Of a DNA stretch of 6,309 bases, positions 1 through 6,309 are shown piece by piece (the first letter of the stretch is position 1; each line of letters starts with the position of its first letter). Both the position numbers and the translations under genes were made by a program. The notes under the pieces are model-generated. The model worked only from the letters and a program-made list of their open reading frames with translations, was not told the origin of the DNA and ran no database searches. The DNA lies in NCBI GenBank assembly GCA_028688235.1, contig JAQTYP010000218.1, positions 1-6,309 of the forward strand. Direction: 5' to 3'. Origin of the DNA: Methylomonas sp. (lineage in GTDB: Bacteria; Pseudomonadota; Gammaproteobacteria; Methylococcales; Methylomonadaceae).

Positions 1-839
1 AACAAAAAAGTCAGGAAGCTCACACGGATGGCGGCGTCACTTTTCCAGGCGAACACCGTCGAATGGTTTTTCACCACCAAGGCACTGTCGATCAACTGCT
101 GGCAGTAGTGCCGCTCGCGATTGCTGGCGCGGATTTGGTTGATGGCTTCCAATGTTTCGCTCAATGCTTGCTGAAAGATGCCGTAGGCTTTGTTTTCGTT
201 GGCCTTCAAATCCTTTATCCTCGATCCTATGGCTTTGGCGAAATAAATCACCACCGGATTCAGGAATATGATGAATAAACCCAGCTGCCAATGCATCCAC
301 AGCAATATAACGGCGGTACCCACTACCGTTAAACAGGCCACCAGTAATTTGCTGATCGTGGAGCCGATAAAGGTATCCAGGGTATCCAAATCCGTTACCA
401 TATGCGCCGTCACGGTGCCGCTACCCAGGCTTTCGTATTCCGACATCGAGATATGTTGCAACTGCAGTACCAGGTTCTTGCGCACCCTAAAGATCACATC
501 TTTGGCGATGTTGGAAAACTGCCGGGTCTGGATGATGTTCAGCACCAAGGCAAATAAACGCAACACTAAACTCGCGATCAATACGCCGCCTATGTAAACA
601 ATGGGCTGCTGCCACTGCACCGGTAAAAACGGATTGACGCTGTTAAGCACCAGTCCCGGATGATTCAAAAGCACCTCGTCCACCAGCAAAGGCATCAACA
701 AAGGAACCGGCACGCTGGCAACGGTCGCCATAACGGCGATCAAATGCCCCGTTACCAATGGCTTTTTATGCTGTAAGGCAATGCGTAGGATGTAAGACCA
801 GGAATAGAGAGGGTTGCCGGCAAGGCGCTGCTTTTTCAA
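1..839 (-). CDS. ABC exporter, N-terminal transmembrane domain (partial, truncated by left edge)
   Basis: Reading the minus strand gives 279 uninterrupted codons that run off the left edge. The protein looks like the type I exporter transmembrane domain of a half-transporter (MsbA/MdlB-like), which dimerises in the inner membrane and uses ATP to export a lipid, peptide or drug. Hydrophobic segments lie at about residues 28-50 (ending in PLLVDEVL), 80-102, 162-181 and 185-203. Between segments 2 and 3 is the typical cytoplasmic extension, with a pattern seen in this family (RVRKNLVLQLQHISMSEYES, then SGTVTAHMVTDLDTLDTF). The nucleotide-binding domain, with Walker A, signature and Walker B motifs, would lie outside the window, so it cannot be checked. 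An in-frame TGA at 845-843 means the first possible start is TTG at 839. No Shine-Dalgarno sequence precedes it, but the next ATG (residue 37) would cut into the first membrane segment. The gene is divergent from slt. The transported substrate cannot be told from this part. Confidence 0.85.
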   Translation of the reverse strand, partial: MKKQRLAGNPLYSWSYILRIALQHKKPLVTGHLIAVMATVASVPVPLLMPLLVDEVLLNHPGLVLNSVNPFLPVQWQQPIVYIGGVLIASLVLRLFALVLNIIQTRQFSNIAKDVIFRVRKNLVLQLQHISMSEYESLGSGTVTAHMVTDLDTLDTFIGSTISKLLVACLTVVGTAVILLWMHWQLGLFIIFLNPVVIYFAKAIGSRIKDLKANENKAYGIFQQALSETLEAINQIRASNRERHYCQQLIDSALVVKNHSTVFAWKSDAAIRVSFLTFL

Positions 840-849
840 TGTTCAAAAA

Positions 850-878
850 CTGTCGGTTAGGCTACAAGGCATTATAAT
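850..878 (+). promoter_or_regulatory. Candidate slt promoter (shared -10)
   Basis: TATAAT at 873-878 matches the sigma-70 -10 consensus exactly. CTGTCG at 850-855, 17 bp upstream, is a 3-of-6 match to the -35 box. Transcription would start near 885, after the rejected upstream ATG at 814 and about 46 nt before the ATG at 931. This supports the shorter slt start. The octamer ATTATAAT (871-878) is its own reverse complement, so the same eight bases supply the -10 of the divergent gene. Confidence 0.5.
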
Positions 879-900
879 GTTTTTAAGTTTTTTGCGGAAA
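871..900 (-). promoter_or_regulatory. Candidate promoter of the ABC exporter gene (shared -10)
   Basis: On the minus strand, bases 876 to 871 read TATAAT, a perfect sigma-70 -10 box. The best -35 candidate 18 bp upstream is TTTCCG (900 to 895), only 3 of 6 to TTGACA. The predicted start of transcription, near 864, would leave a leader of about 25 nt before the TTG start at 839. The -10 overlaps the -10 of the opposite promoter. The -10 match is seen directly; activity is inferred. Confidence 0.45.
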
Positions 901-920
901 CCGTGGGCGGTTACGCATTC

Positions 921-925
921 GAGGA
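921..925 (+). promoter_or_regulatory. Ribosome binding site deciding the slt start
   Basis: GAGGA sits five bases before the ATG at 931 and is the only good Shine-Dalgarno sequence near the 5' end of the slt reading frame. It favours 931 over the in-frame ATGs at 814, 877 and 937. Confidence 0.7.
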
Positions 926-930
926 ATGAA

Positions 931-2847
931 ATGAGAATGGCCATCCGCCTTTTGCTACTGATCCATTTGTTAATGGTTGCCAGCGCAGGCGCCGCGGGTT
1001 CCGAACGGGCAATGAGCGCGATGCGCCAGACCTTTCTGCAAGCCGAACGGTACATAAACCAAAACAGGGATGACGACTATTTTGCCTTGTCGGATACCTT
1101 GAAAGACTATCCGCTCTACCCCTATCTTCAATACCAATGGCTGACCAAGCACCTGGACCAGGACGATGCGATCCAGACCTTCCTGCACAACCATCCCGGC
1201 ACCCGCTACGCCGGATTATTGCACGGCAAGTGGCTGGCCAATCTCGCCGTCAGGCAACAATGGACCCGCTTTATTCAGCATTATAAGGATACCGACAATA
1301 CCGAGCTGCAATGCTATTTTGCCCAAGCTCAATATCAACTGGGGCAGCAAGGCGTCGCACTGGACAAGGCCAAGCAGTTCTGGGTTGCCGGCAAGACGCA
1401 ACCGGCAGCCTGCGACAGCCTGTTCAAAAGTTTGCAACACGACGCCGGCTTCGGGCCGGATCTGATCTGGCGCCGCTTTACGGCGGCTCTGCAAATTGAC
1501 AACGCACAGCTGGCTAAACAGATGTTGCCCTTACTGCCAGAACCGGACCACGACATGGCAGAGATCTGGCTGAAACTGCACGATGAGCCGCAGCGGGTGA
1601 AGGCAGTGGCTTCCTGGAAGCGGGATTATGCCCAAGCCGGACTGCTGTTCAACCACGCCATTCGGCGCTGGCTAAATAAGGCCCCCAAAGCGGCGCTGGC
1701 GATTTGGGACGAACAAAAAAATCATTTTACCATCGCGCCCGAACTTGCCGCCGAAACCGAACAGCGGCTCGGCATCGAGCTGGCATTACACAGGGATAAC
1801 AGGGCTTTGGAACGTCTCGAGCGATTTGCAGCAGACTATCCGTCGGCCCAGGAATGGCGTGTCAGGGCTGCTCTGAACCAGCAAAATTGGCATGCCGTAT
1901 TGCTGGCGATAGCTGCGTTGAACGAAGACTTGAAACACCAGGACAAATGGCGCTATTGGCGAGCCAGAGCCTTGGCTCTGACCGGGCAAGCCACTGCCGC
2001 ACAAGCTCTCTTCAGCGAACTAGCCCAACAGCGCAGCTTTTATGGATTCATTGCCGCCGATTTCGTACATCAGCCGATTGCATTAAATCACCGTGCTAGC
2101 GAAATCTCCGACCAGGCCGTGAGCAACCTGCAAAACACCGCCCCATTCCAAGCCATAGGCGAGCTGCTGGCCATAGAACGCAGAACGGAAGCCAGTCGAG
2201 AATGGTGGCATGCCATAGCGCAACTAGATGCAGAGCGTCTGGCCGTGGCGGCCAAATTGGCCCAACACTGGCAATGGCCGTCGATGGCGATATACACGAT
2301 AGCCAAAGCTGAACAATGGGACGATATGGAGTTACGTTTTCCGCTGATTTTTCAGACGACTATCCAGCAACAGGCCGATGCCCAGCAATTGGACCCTGCC
2401 CTGATTTTCGCGTTGATCCGCCAAGAAAGCGCATTCGATGAATTTGCCGGTTCTTCCGCCGGTGCGATTGGATTGATGCAATTGCTGCCAAACACCGCTC
2501 GGAAAATCGCCGGAGAATTCGCCGAAAACTGGAGTAACGACTTCGACCTGCTGACGCCGTCGCTTAATATCAAGTATGGCAGCCGCTATTTCAAAAAGCT
2601 GTTAAACGGATTTAACGGACATTATCCGCTGGCGATAGCCGCTTACAACGCAGGTCCCAACAGAGTCAAGCGCTGGCTGCCCCAAAAAGCCGCGATACCG
2701 GCCGACATTTGGATAGAGACTATTCCTTACAAGGAAACACGAGACTACCTGACCTCGGTCATCATGTATGCGTTGATATATCAGCAACGCCTATCGGGAA
2801 CGAAGCTGAAAATACCGGATTTACTAGTCGAAGTTAAACCCGACTAA
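931..2847 (+). CDS. slt: Soluble lytic murein transglycosylase (Slt70 type)
   Basis: This 638-residue protein is a periplasmic exolytic transglycosylase. It cleaves the MurNAc-GlcNAc bond of peptidoglycan with formation of 1,6-anhydromuropeptides. The length is close to E. coli Slt70 (645 with signal). A signal peptide is visible: MRMA, a hydrophobic run at residues 5-17, then ASAGAA with cleavage probably after A19 or A21. Residues from about 25 to 380 are a helical, Trp/Ala/Gln-rich region like the Slt70 U-shaped superhelix, ending near YGFIAA (371-376). A linker domain follows at about 390-460. The C-terminal catalytic domain (about 470-638) has IRQES with catalytic Glu499, GLMQ (514-517), AYNAGP (571-576) and IPYKETRDY (598-606), all hallmarks of the lysozyme-like fold. 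The reading frame stays open upstream to an ATG at 814, but that start would overlap the divergent exporter gene, lies before the predicted promoter and buries the signal peptide. The gene is probably monocistronic: 75 bp separate it from fabA. No active-site residue is missing. Confidence 0.94.
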   Translation: MRMAIRLLLLIHLLMVASAGAAGSERAMSAMRQTFLQAERYINQNRDDDYFALSDTLKDYPLYPYLQYQWLTKHLDQDDAIQTFLHNHPGTRYAGLLHGKWLANLAVRQQWTRFIQHYKDTDNTELQCYFAQAQYQLGQQGVALDKAKQFWVAGKTQPAACDSLFKSLQHDAGFGPDLIWRRFTAALQIDNAQLAKQMLPLLPEPDHDMAEIWLKLHDEPQRVKAVASWKRDYAQAGLLFNHAIRRWLNKAPKAALAIWDEQKNHFTIAPELAAETEQRLGIELALHRDNRALERLERFAADYPSAQEWRVRAALNQQNWHAVLLAIAALNEDLKHQDKWRYWRARALALTGQATAAQALFSELAQQRSFYGFIAADFVHQPIALNHRASEISDQAVSNLQNTAPFQAIGELLAIERRTEASREWWHAIAQLDAERLAVAAKLAQHWQWPSMAIYTIAKAEQWDDMELRFPLIFQTTIQQQADAQQLDPALIFALIRQESAFDEFAGSSAGAIGLMQLLPNTARKIAGEFAENWSNDFDLLTPSLNIKYGSRYFKKLLNGFNGHYPLAIAAYNAGPNRVKRWLPQKAAIPADIWIETIPYKETRDYLTSVIMYALIYQQRLSGTKLKIPDLLVEVKPD

Positions 2848-2855
2848 AAATTGAG

Positions 2856-2884
2856 CTGATTTTTTACCGCGACTATTGGATAAT
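2856..2884 (+). promoter_or_regulatory. Possible fabAB promoter
   Basis: GATAAT (2879-2884) matches the -10 box at 5 of 6 positions and CTGATT (2856-2861), 17 bp upstream, matches the -35 at 3 of 6. A competing reading is TTGAGC (2851-2856) with TATTGG (2874-2879), which has the better -35 but a poor -10. Either would place the start within the 75-bp gap between slt and fabA. There is no clear terminator after slt, so some read-through from slt is possible. Confidence 0.3.
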
Positions 2885-2922
2885 GGGGAGTATTTTCAGC
2901 TTACAAACCAGGTAAATTTTAG

Positions 2923-3438
2923 ATGGAGAAACAGCATAGTTTCACGCGCGAAGAATTATTGATGTCCGGGCGCGGCGAATTATACGGCCCTCAAAACGCG
3001 CAGCTTCCGCTTCCCAATATGCTGATGATGGATCGCATCACCCATATTTCCGATCAGGGCGGAAAATACGGCAAGGGTGAAATTATTGCTGAACTCGACA
3101 TCAAACCTGATCTGTGGTTTTTCGATTGCCATTTCCAAGGCGACCCGGTAATGCCGGGCTGTTTGGGCCTGGATGCCATGTGGCAATTGGTCGGATTTTA
3201 TTTGTGCTGGGCGGGCGGCCCCGGAAAGGGCCGGGCTTTGGGTTGCGGCGAAGTCAAGTTCACAGGCCAGGTGCTTCCTAGCGCCCAAAAAGTCACCTAT
3301 AAAGTCGACTTGAAACGCGTGATCCTGCGTAAACTGGTCATGGGTATCGCCGATGCAACGATGGAAGTCGACGGCAAACCAATATACGAGGCCAACGATT
3401 TACGCGTCGGCCTCTTTACCTCTACTCAGGATTTTTAA
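2923..3438 (+). CDS. fabA: 3-hydroxydecanoyl-ACP dehydratase/isomerase FabA
   Basis: FabA is a cytoplasmic hot-dog-fold dimer. It dehydrates 3-hydroxydecanoyl-ACP and isomerises trans-2-decenoyl-ACP to cis-3-decenoyl-ACP, the branch point of anaerobic unsaturated fatty acid synthesis. The 171 residues match the family length (172 in E. coli). The active-site His70 lies in FFDCHFQGDPVMPGCLGLDA and the partner Asp84 is present in the same run. The PVMPGCLGLDA signature separates FabA from FabZ, which is shorter and carries Glu at the Asp position. The start is fixed because an in-frame TAG (2920-2922) directly precedes the ATG. A modest ribosome site, CAGG at 2909-2912, lies 10 bases upstream. 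fabB follows after nine bases, forming the fabAB pair also known from Pseudomonas. I see no recognisable FabR-, FadR- or DesT-type operator upstream, so regulation is open. Confidence 0.97.
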   Translation: MEKQHSFTREELLMSGRGELYGPQNAQLPLPNMLMMDRITHISDQGGKYGKGEIIAELDIKPDLWFFDCHFQGDPVMPGCLGLDAMWQLVGFYLCWAGGPGKGRALGCGEVKFTGQVLPSAQKVTYKVDLKRVILRKLVMGIADATMEVDGKPIYEANDLRVGLFTSTQDF

Positions 3439-3447
3439 GGTAGCCTT

Positions 3448-4668
3448 ATGAGACGCGCAGTCGTAACAGGTCTGGGCATCGTTTCCAGCATAGGCAACAA
3501 TAGCGATCAGGTCATCGATTCTCTCAAAACCGGGCGTTCCGGCATCGTGCACGCCGAGGTTTACGAACAAATGGGTTTTAGAAGCCATGTGCACGGCCCT
3601 ATCGACATCGACCTGGACGAAGCCATCGACCGCAAGATCAAACGCTTCATGGGCGACGGCGCGGCGTACAACTATCTGGCGATGGAACAAGCCATTGCCG
3701 ACTCCGGCCTGGCCGATGACGAAGTCTCCAATATTCGGACCGGTCTGGTCATGGGCTCCGGCGGGCCTTCGACATCCAATCTGGTGGATGCCGCCGACAT
3801 TCTGCGCGCCAAAGGCGTCAAAAAAGTCGGCCCCTATATGGTCACCCGCGCGATGTCCAGCACCAATACCGCCTGCCTGGCCACGCCGTTCAAAATCAAG
3901 GGCGTCAACTATTCCATTAGTTCGGCCTGCGCCACCAGCGCGCATTGCATAGGCCACGCGATGGAATTGATCCAGTTGAACAAACAAGACGTCGTATTTG
4001 CCGGCGGCGGCGAGGAATTGCACTGGAGCATGTCGGTGCTGTTCGACGCGATGGGGGCTTTATCCTCCAAATATAACGATGCGCCCGCCACCGCGTCCCG
4101 GCCTTACGATGCAAGCCGCGACGGTTTCGTCATTTCCGGCGGCGGCGGTGTGTTGGTCATAGAAGAACTGGAACACGCCAAGGCCAGAGGCGCCAAGATT
4201 TACGCCGAACTGGTTGGCTACGGCGCGACCTCCGACGGTTACGACATGGTACAACCCTCGGGCGAAGGCGCGATACGCTGCATGCAGATGGCCATGTCCA
4301 CGGTCAACGACAAGATAGACTATATCAATGCCCACGGTACCAGCACCCCCGTCGGCGACATGCGGGAACTGGAAGCGATGCGCGCCGTATTCGGCAACGA
4401 AAACATGCCGCAAGTCAGTTCCACTAAATCCTTGACCGGTCACGCACTGGGGGCGGCCGGTGTCAACGAAGCCATTTACTCATTGTTGATGATGAGGGAA
4501 AACTTCCTGAGCGCGTCGGCGAACATCACGGAACTGGATGCCGAAGCCGCGGGCATACCTATTGTTCGCGAGTTTCGGGATAACGTGACGTTGAACACCG
4601 TCATGTCCAACAGTTTCGGTTTCGGCGGCACCAACGCCACTCTGATTTTCCAGCGCTTTCAAGGTTAA
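3448..4668 (+). CDS. fabB: 3-oxoacyl-ACP synthase I (beta-ketoacyl-ACP synthase I) FabB
   Basis: FabB is a cytoplasmic thiolase-fold condensing enzyme. It elongates acyl-ACP with malonyl-ACP and, unlike FabF, accepts the cis-3-decenoyl-ACP made by FabA. The 406 residues equal the length of E. coli FabB. The catalytic Cys161 sits in SISSACATSAHC, the first active-site His296 in NAHGTSTPVGD, and Lys327 and His332 in STKSLTGHALGAAG; the C-terminal glycine-rich loop NSFGFGGTN (388-396) is intact. The ribosome site AAGG (3437-3440) overlaps the fabA stop, seven bases before the ATG, so translation of the two genes is probably coupled. fabA and fabB lie in the same reading frame, separated only by the TAA and three codons. 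The choice of FabB over FabF rests on the adjacent fabA, the exact length and the GGGEELHWSMSVLFDAMGALS run; I am confident of it. Confidence 0.96.
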   Translation: MRRAVVTGLGIVSSIGNNSDQVIDSLKTGRSGIVHAEVYEQMGFRSHVHGPIDIDLDEAIDRKIKRFMGDGAAYNYLAMEQAIADSGLADDEVSNIRTGLVMGSGGPSTSNLVDAADILRAKGVKKVGPYMVTRAMSSTNTACLATPFKIKGVNYSISSACATSAHCIGHAMELIQLNKQDVVFAGGGEELHWSMSVLFDAMGALSSKYNDAPATASRPYDASRDGFVISGGGGVLVIEELEHAKARGAKIYAELVGYGATSDGYDMVQPSGEGAIRCMQMAMSTVNDKIDYINAHGTSTPVGDMRELEAMRAVFGNENMPQVSSTKSLTGHALGAAGVNEAIYSLLMMRENFLSASANITELDAEAAGIPIVREFRDNVTLNTVMSNSFGFGGTNATLIFQRFQG

Positions 4669-4678
4669 TCGTCTTTCA

Positions 4679-4702
4679 GCCAAAGCCTCGACCGGCTTTG
4701 GC
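4679..4702 (+). terminator. Terminator-like hairpin after fabB
   Basis: GCCAAAGCC (4679-4687) and GGCTTTGGC (4694-4702) form a perfect 9-bp stem around a six-base loop, TCGACC. It begins 10 bases after the fabB stop. The downstream tract is only TTTCTCT starting eight bases later, so this is not a classical intrinsic terminator. It may end part of the fabAB transcript, protect its 3' end, or influence ttcA, whose ATG is 15 bases downstream. The stem is seen directly; the role is inferred. Confidence 0.5.
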
Positions 4703-4717
4703 CTCCGTCATTTCTCT

Positions 4718-5575
4718 ATGTCCGATCAAGCACAAAAGTCCCGCACCCAATTCAATAAACTGCAAAAGCGCCTGCGCCGCTGCGTCGGCGAGGCCATCGC
4801 CGATTACAACATGATAGAGGATGGCGACAAGGTCATGGTCTGTCTGTCCGGCGGCAAGGACTCCTACACGATGCTGGACATACTGCTGAATTTGCAGAAG
4901 ACAGCGCCGGTTAGTTTCGAACTCATCGCCGTCAATCTGGATCAGAAACAACCTGGCTTTCCGGAACACGTGTTGCCGGAATATTTAAGCTCGATCGGCG
5001 TACCGTTCCATATCATAGAGCACGACACTTACAGCATTGTCAAAAGCATCATACCCGAAGGCAAAACCACTTGCAGCCTGTGCTCGCGTTTGCGCCGCGG
5101 CACGTTATACGGTTTTGCCAGGGAACATAACATTACCAAGATTGCCCTGGGCCATCACCGCGAAGACATCGTAGAAACCTTTTTCCTGAACATGTTCTAC
5201 GGGGGAAAGCTCAAAGCCATGCCACCCAAACTGCTCAGCGACGACAAACAGAATATCGTGATACGTCCTTTGGCCTATTGCCGGGAAAAGGACATCAATC
5301 GCTTTGCAGCTTTCAAGCAATTTCCCATCATTCCGTGTAATTTGTGCGGGTCACAGGAAAATCTGCAACGCCAGGCAATGAAACACATGCTGGCCACTTG
5401 GGATAAGCAGTTCCCGGGACGCTTGGAAACCATTTTCGCTGGCTTGCAAAACATCGCCCCATCGCAAATGCTGGATACCGGCTTGTTCGATTTCGCAGGA
5501 TTGCAACGCGATCCCGATTTCACGCTGGCCCGCACACCGTCCGACGAGCCGGGACTGGATATACTCGAACGTTAA
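4718..5575 (+). CDS. ttcA: tRNA 2-thiocytidine(32) synthetase TtcA
   Basis: TtcA is a cytoplasmic PP-loop ATPase that thiolates cytidine 32 in the anticodon loop of certain tRNAs, using ATP, a [4Fe-4S] cluster and a cysteine-desulfurase-derived sulfur. The 285-residue protein carries the PP-loop SGGKDS at 44-49. The cluster cysteines match Cys119 and Cys122 in TTCSLCSRLRRG and Cys210 in IPCNLCGS; all three E. coli ligands (122, 125, 213) are kept with a constant offset of three. The runs NLDQKQPGFPEHVLPEYL, NMFYGGKLKAMPPKL and IRPLAYCREKDI are characteristic of TtcA. The C-terminal tail is about 25 residues shorter than in E. coli TtcA (311), in a poorly conserved part. No Shine-Dalgarno sequence precedes the ATG at 4718; no alternative start lies upstream in frame before fabB, and later ones would lose conserved sequence. 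The gene follows fabB by 49 bp containing a hairpin and precedes galE by 17 bp. Confidence 0.96.
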   Translation: MSDQAQKSRTQFNKLQKRLRRCVGEAIADYNMIEDGDKVMVCLSGGKDSYTMLDILLNLQKTAPVSFELIAVNLDQKQPGFPEHVLPEYLSSIGVPFHIIEHDTYSIVKSIIPEGKTTCSLCSRLRRGTLYGFAREHNITKIALGHHREDIVETFFLNMFYGGKLKAMPPKLLSDDKQNIVIRPLAYCREKDINRFAAFKQFPIIPCNLCGSQENLQRQAMKHMLATWDKQFPGRLETIFAGLQNIAPSQMLDTGLFDFAGLQRDPDFTLARTPSDEPGLDILER

Positions 5576-5592
5576 CTCAATGGAATTTGATT

Positions 5593-6309
5593 ATGAAACC
5601 AAAGATTCTGGTCACCGGCGGTGCCGGTTACATCGGTAGCCACACCTGCATAGAGCTGCTGGACAACGATTTCGATGTCGTCGTCGTCGACAATCTCAGC
5701 AACAGCAAGATAGAAGCCATCCATAGAGTCGAAAAGATCGCCGGACGCTCCTTAGAATTTCATCAAGCCGACATCAACGATAGGGCCGCGCTTCATCGTA
5801 TTTTCGAACAAAGCGCCATAGATGCCGTGATCCATTTTGCCGGACTCAAAGCCGTCGGCGAATCCTGTCAATTGCCGCTCGATTATTATCAAAACAACAT
5901 CTCCGGCACCCTGGTGCTGCTGAAGGCAATGGCCGCGCATAACGTCAGGAAATTGGTATTCAGTTCGTCGGCGACCGTTTACGGCGACCCGCATACCGTC
6001 CCTATCACCGAAGACTTTCCGCTGCAAGCGACCAACCCTTACGGCCGCACCAAGCTGTTCATAGAGGAAATCCTGCGCGACACCAGTGCCTCGGATGCCC
6101 TGCCCTCCCCAAATCCACAGCCCTGGAAAATCGTTATCCTGCGCTATTTCAATCCGATAGGCGCCCACGTCAGCGGCCTGATAGGCGAAGATCCCAACGG
6201 CATACCGAATAACTTGATGCCCTACCTATCGCAAGTTGCCATTGGCAAACTGCCGATGTTGTCCGTATTCGGCGACGATTACCCGACCCACGACGGCACC
6301 GGCGTGCGC
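5593..6309 (+). CDS. galE: UDP-glucose 4-epimerase GalE (partial, truncated by right edge)
   Basis: GalE interconverts UDP-glucose and UDP-galactose with tightly bound NAD+, supplying galactose for lipopolysaccharide, exopolysaccharide and the Leloir pathway. The frame is open for 239 codons to the right edge, about 70 percent of the usual 338 residues. It shows the Rossmann motif GGAGYIG (9-15), IHFAGLKAVGES (80-91), the catalytic triad Ser126 in FSSSATVYGD, Tyr150 in NPYGRTK and Lys154, then LRYFNPIGAH, GEDPNGIPNNLMPY and DYPTHDGTGVR. The short dehydrogenase/reductase triad is complete. An insert of about seven residues compared with E. coli, with several prolines (about 164-178), lies between the catalytic helix and the RYFNP strand. 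TGGAA at 5581-5585 gives a weak ribosome site about eight bases upstream. The 17-bp gap after ttcA suggests cotranscription. The missing C-terminus completes the sugar-binding domain, so substrate breadth cannot be judged. Confidence 0.95.
   Translation, partial: MKPKILVTGGAGYIGSHTCIELLDNDFDVVVVDNLSNSKIEAIHRVEKIAGRSLEFHQADINDRAALHRIFEQSAIDAVIHFAGLKAVGESCQLPLDYYQNNISGTLVLLKAMAAHNVRKLVFSSSATVYGDPHTVPITEDFPLQATNPYGRTKLFIEEILRDTSASDALPSPNPQPWKIVILRYFNPIGAHVSGLIGEDPNGIPNNLMPYLSQVAIGKLPMLSVFGDDYPTHDGTGVR

Noticed and set aside
268..597. Plus-strand open frame of 109 codons opposite the exporter gene
   Set aside because: The opposite strand encodes a clear ABC transporter membrane domain across the whole interval. 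The plus-strand product has no recognisable motif.
2843..2866. A/T-rich imperfect hairpin ending in T6 just after slt, as a possible terminator
   Set aside because: The stem would be only A-T pairs (AAAAAT/ATTTTT) around a seven-base loop, too weak to call an intrinsic terminator.
2854..2901. Inverted repeat AGCTGA ... TCAGCT upstream of fabA
   Set aside because: Only six bases match, with 36 bases between the arms, and the match does not extend. It is expected by chance, and it does not resemble the FabR, FadR or DesT operators as I recall them.
3400..4023. Long minus-strand open frame (207 codons) opposite fabA/fabB
   Set aside because: It is antisense to the conserved catalytic regions of fabB, has a low-complexity Gly/Ala/Asp/Val-rich composition typical of antisense reading of GC-rich third positions, and has no recognisable domain.
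5752..6168. Minus-strand open frame of 138 codons at the right end
   Set aside because: It is antisense to galE, whose own frame is intact with a full active site throughout.
1..6309. A previously undescribed system (defence, mobile, CRISPR or RNA element)
   Set aside because: Nearly all of the window is accounted for by six known, intact or edge-truncated genes. The gaps are 91, 75, 9, 49 and 17 bp, and no repeat array, integrase, toxin-like pair, tRNA or structured RNA was found.

Overview
This window looks like an ordinary housekeeping stretch of a gammaproteobacterial chromosome with moderate GC content. FabA and FabB together point to a proteobacterium that makes unsaturated fatty acids by the oxygen-independent route, and TtcA and Slt both align, from memory, with their Enterobacteria/Pseudomonas counterparts. 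My impression from protein style and codon use (frequent ATA for Ile, mixed GC) is a Methylococcales-type methanotroph, but that is a weak inference.

Layout. Positions 1-839 (minus strand) hold the N-terminal transmembrane part of an ABC exporter whose ATPase domain lies beyond the left edge. A 91-bp divergent intergenic region (840-930) separates it from slt (931-2847, plus), a periplasmic soluble lytic transglycosylase. Its middle contains a self-complementary ATTATAAT that reads as a perfect -10 box on both strands. After a 75-bp gap with a possible weak promoter come fabA (2923-3438) and fabB (3448-4668), nine bases apart and almost certainly cotranscribed. A 9-bp-stem hairpin (4679-4702) follows. 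Then come ttcA (4718-5575), a tRNA 2-thiocytidine-32 synthetase, and galE (5593 to the right edge), UDP-glucose 4-epimerase, 17 bp after ttcA and cut by the window end.

How the genes relate. FabA introduces the cis double bond into the C10 acyl-ACP and FabB elongates it, so the pair forms one functional unit. Slt (peptidoglycan turnover), the exporter and GalE (UDP-sugar supply for envelope polysaccharide) are loosely united by the cell envelope. TtcA modifies tRNA and has no obvious functional tie to its neighbours. All five proteins with recognisable active sites keep them, and no frameshift, mobile element, CRISPR array, RNA gene or sign of recent transfer was seen. I found no convincing novel system. 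The points worth a second look are small regulatory ones at the two intergenic regions and start-codon choices.
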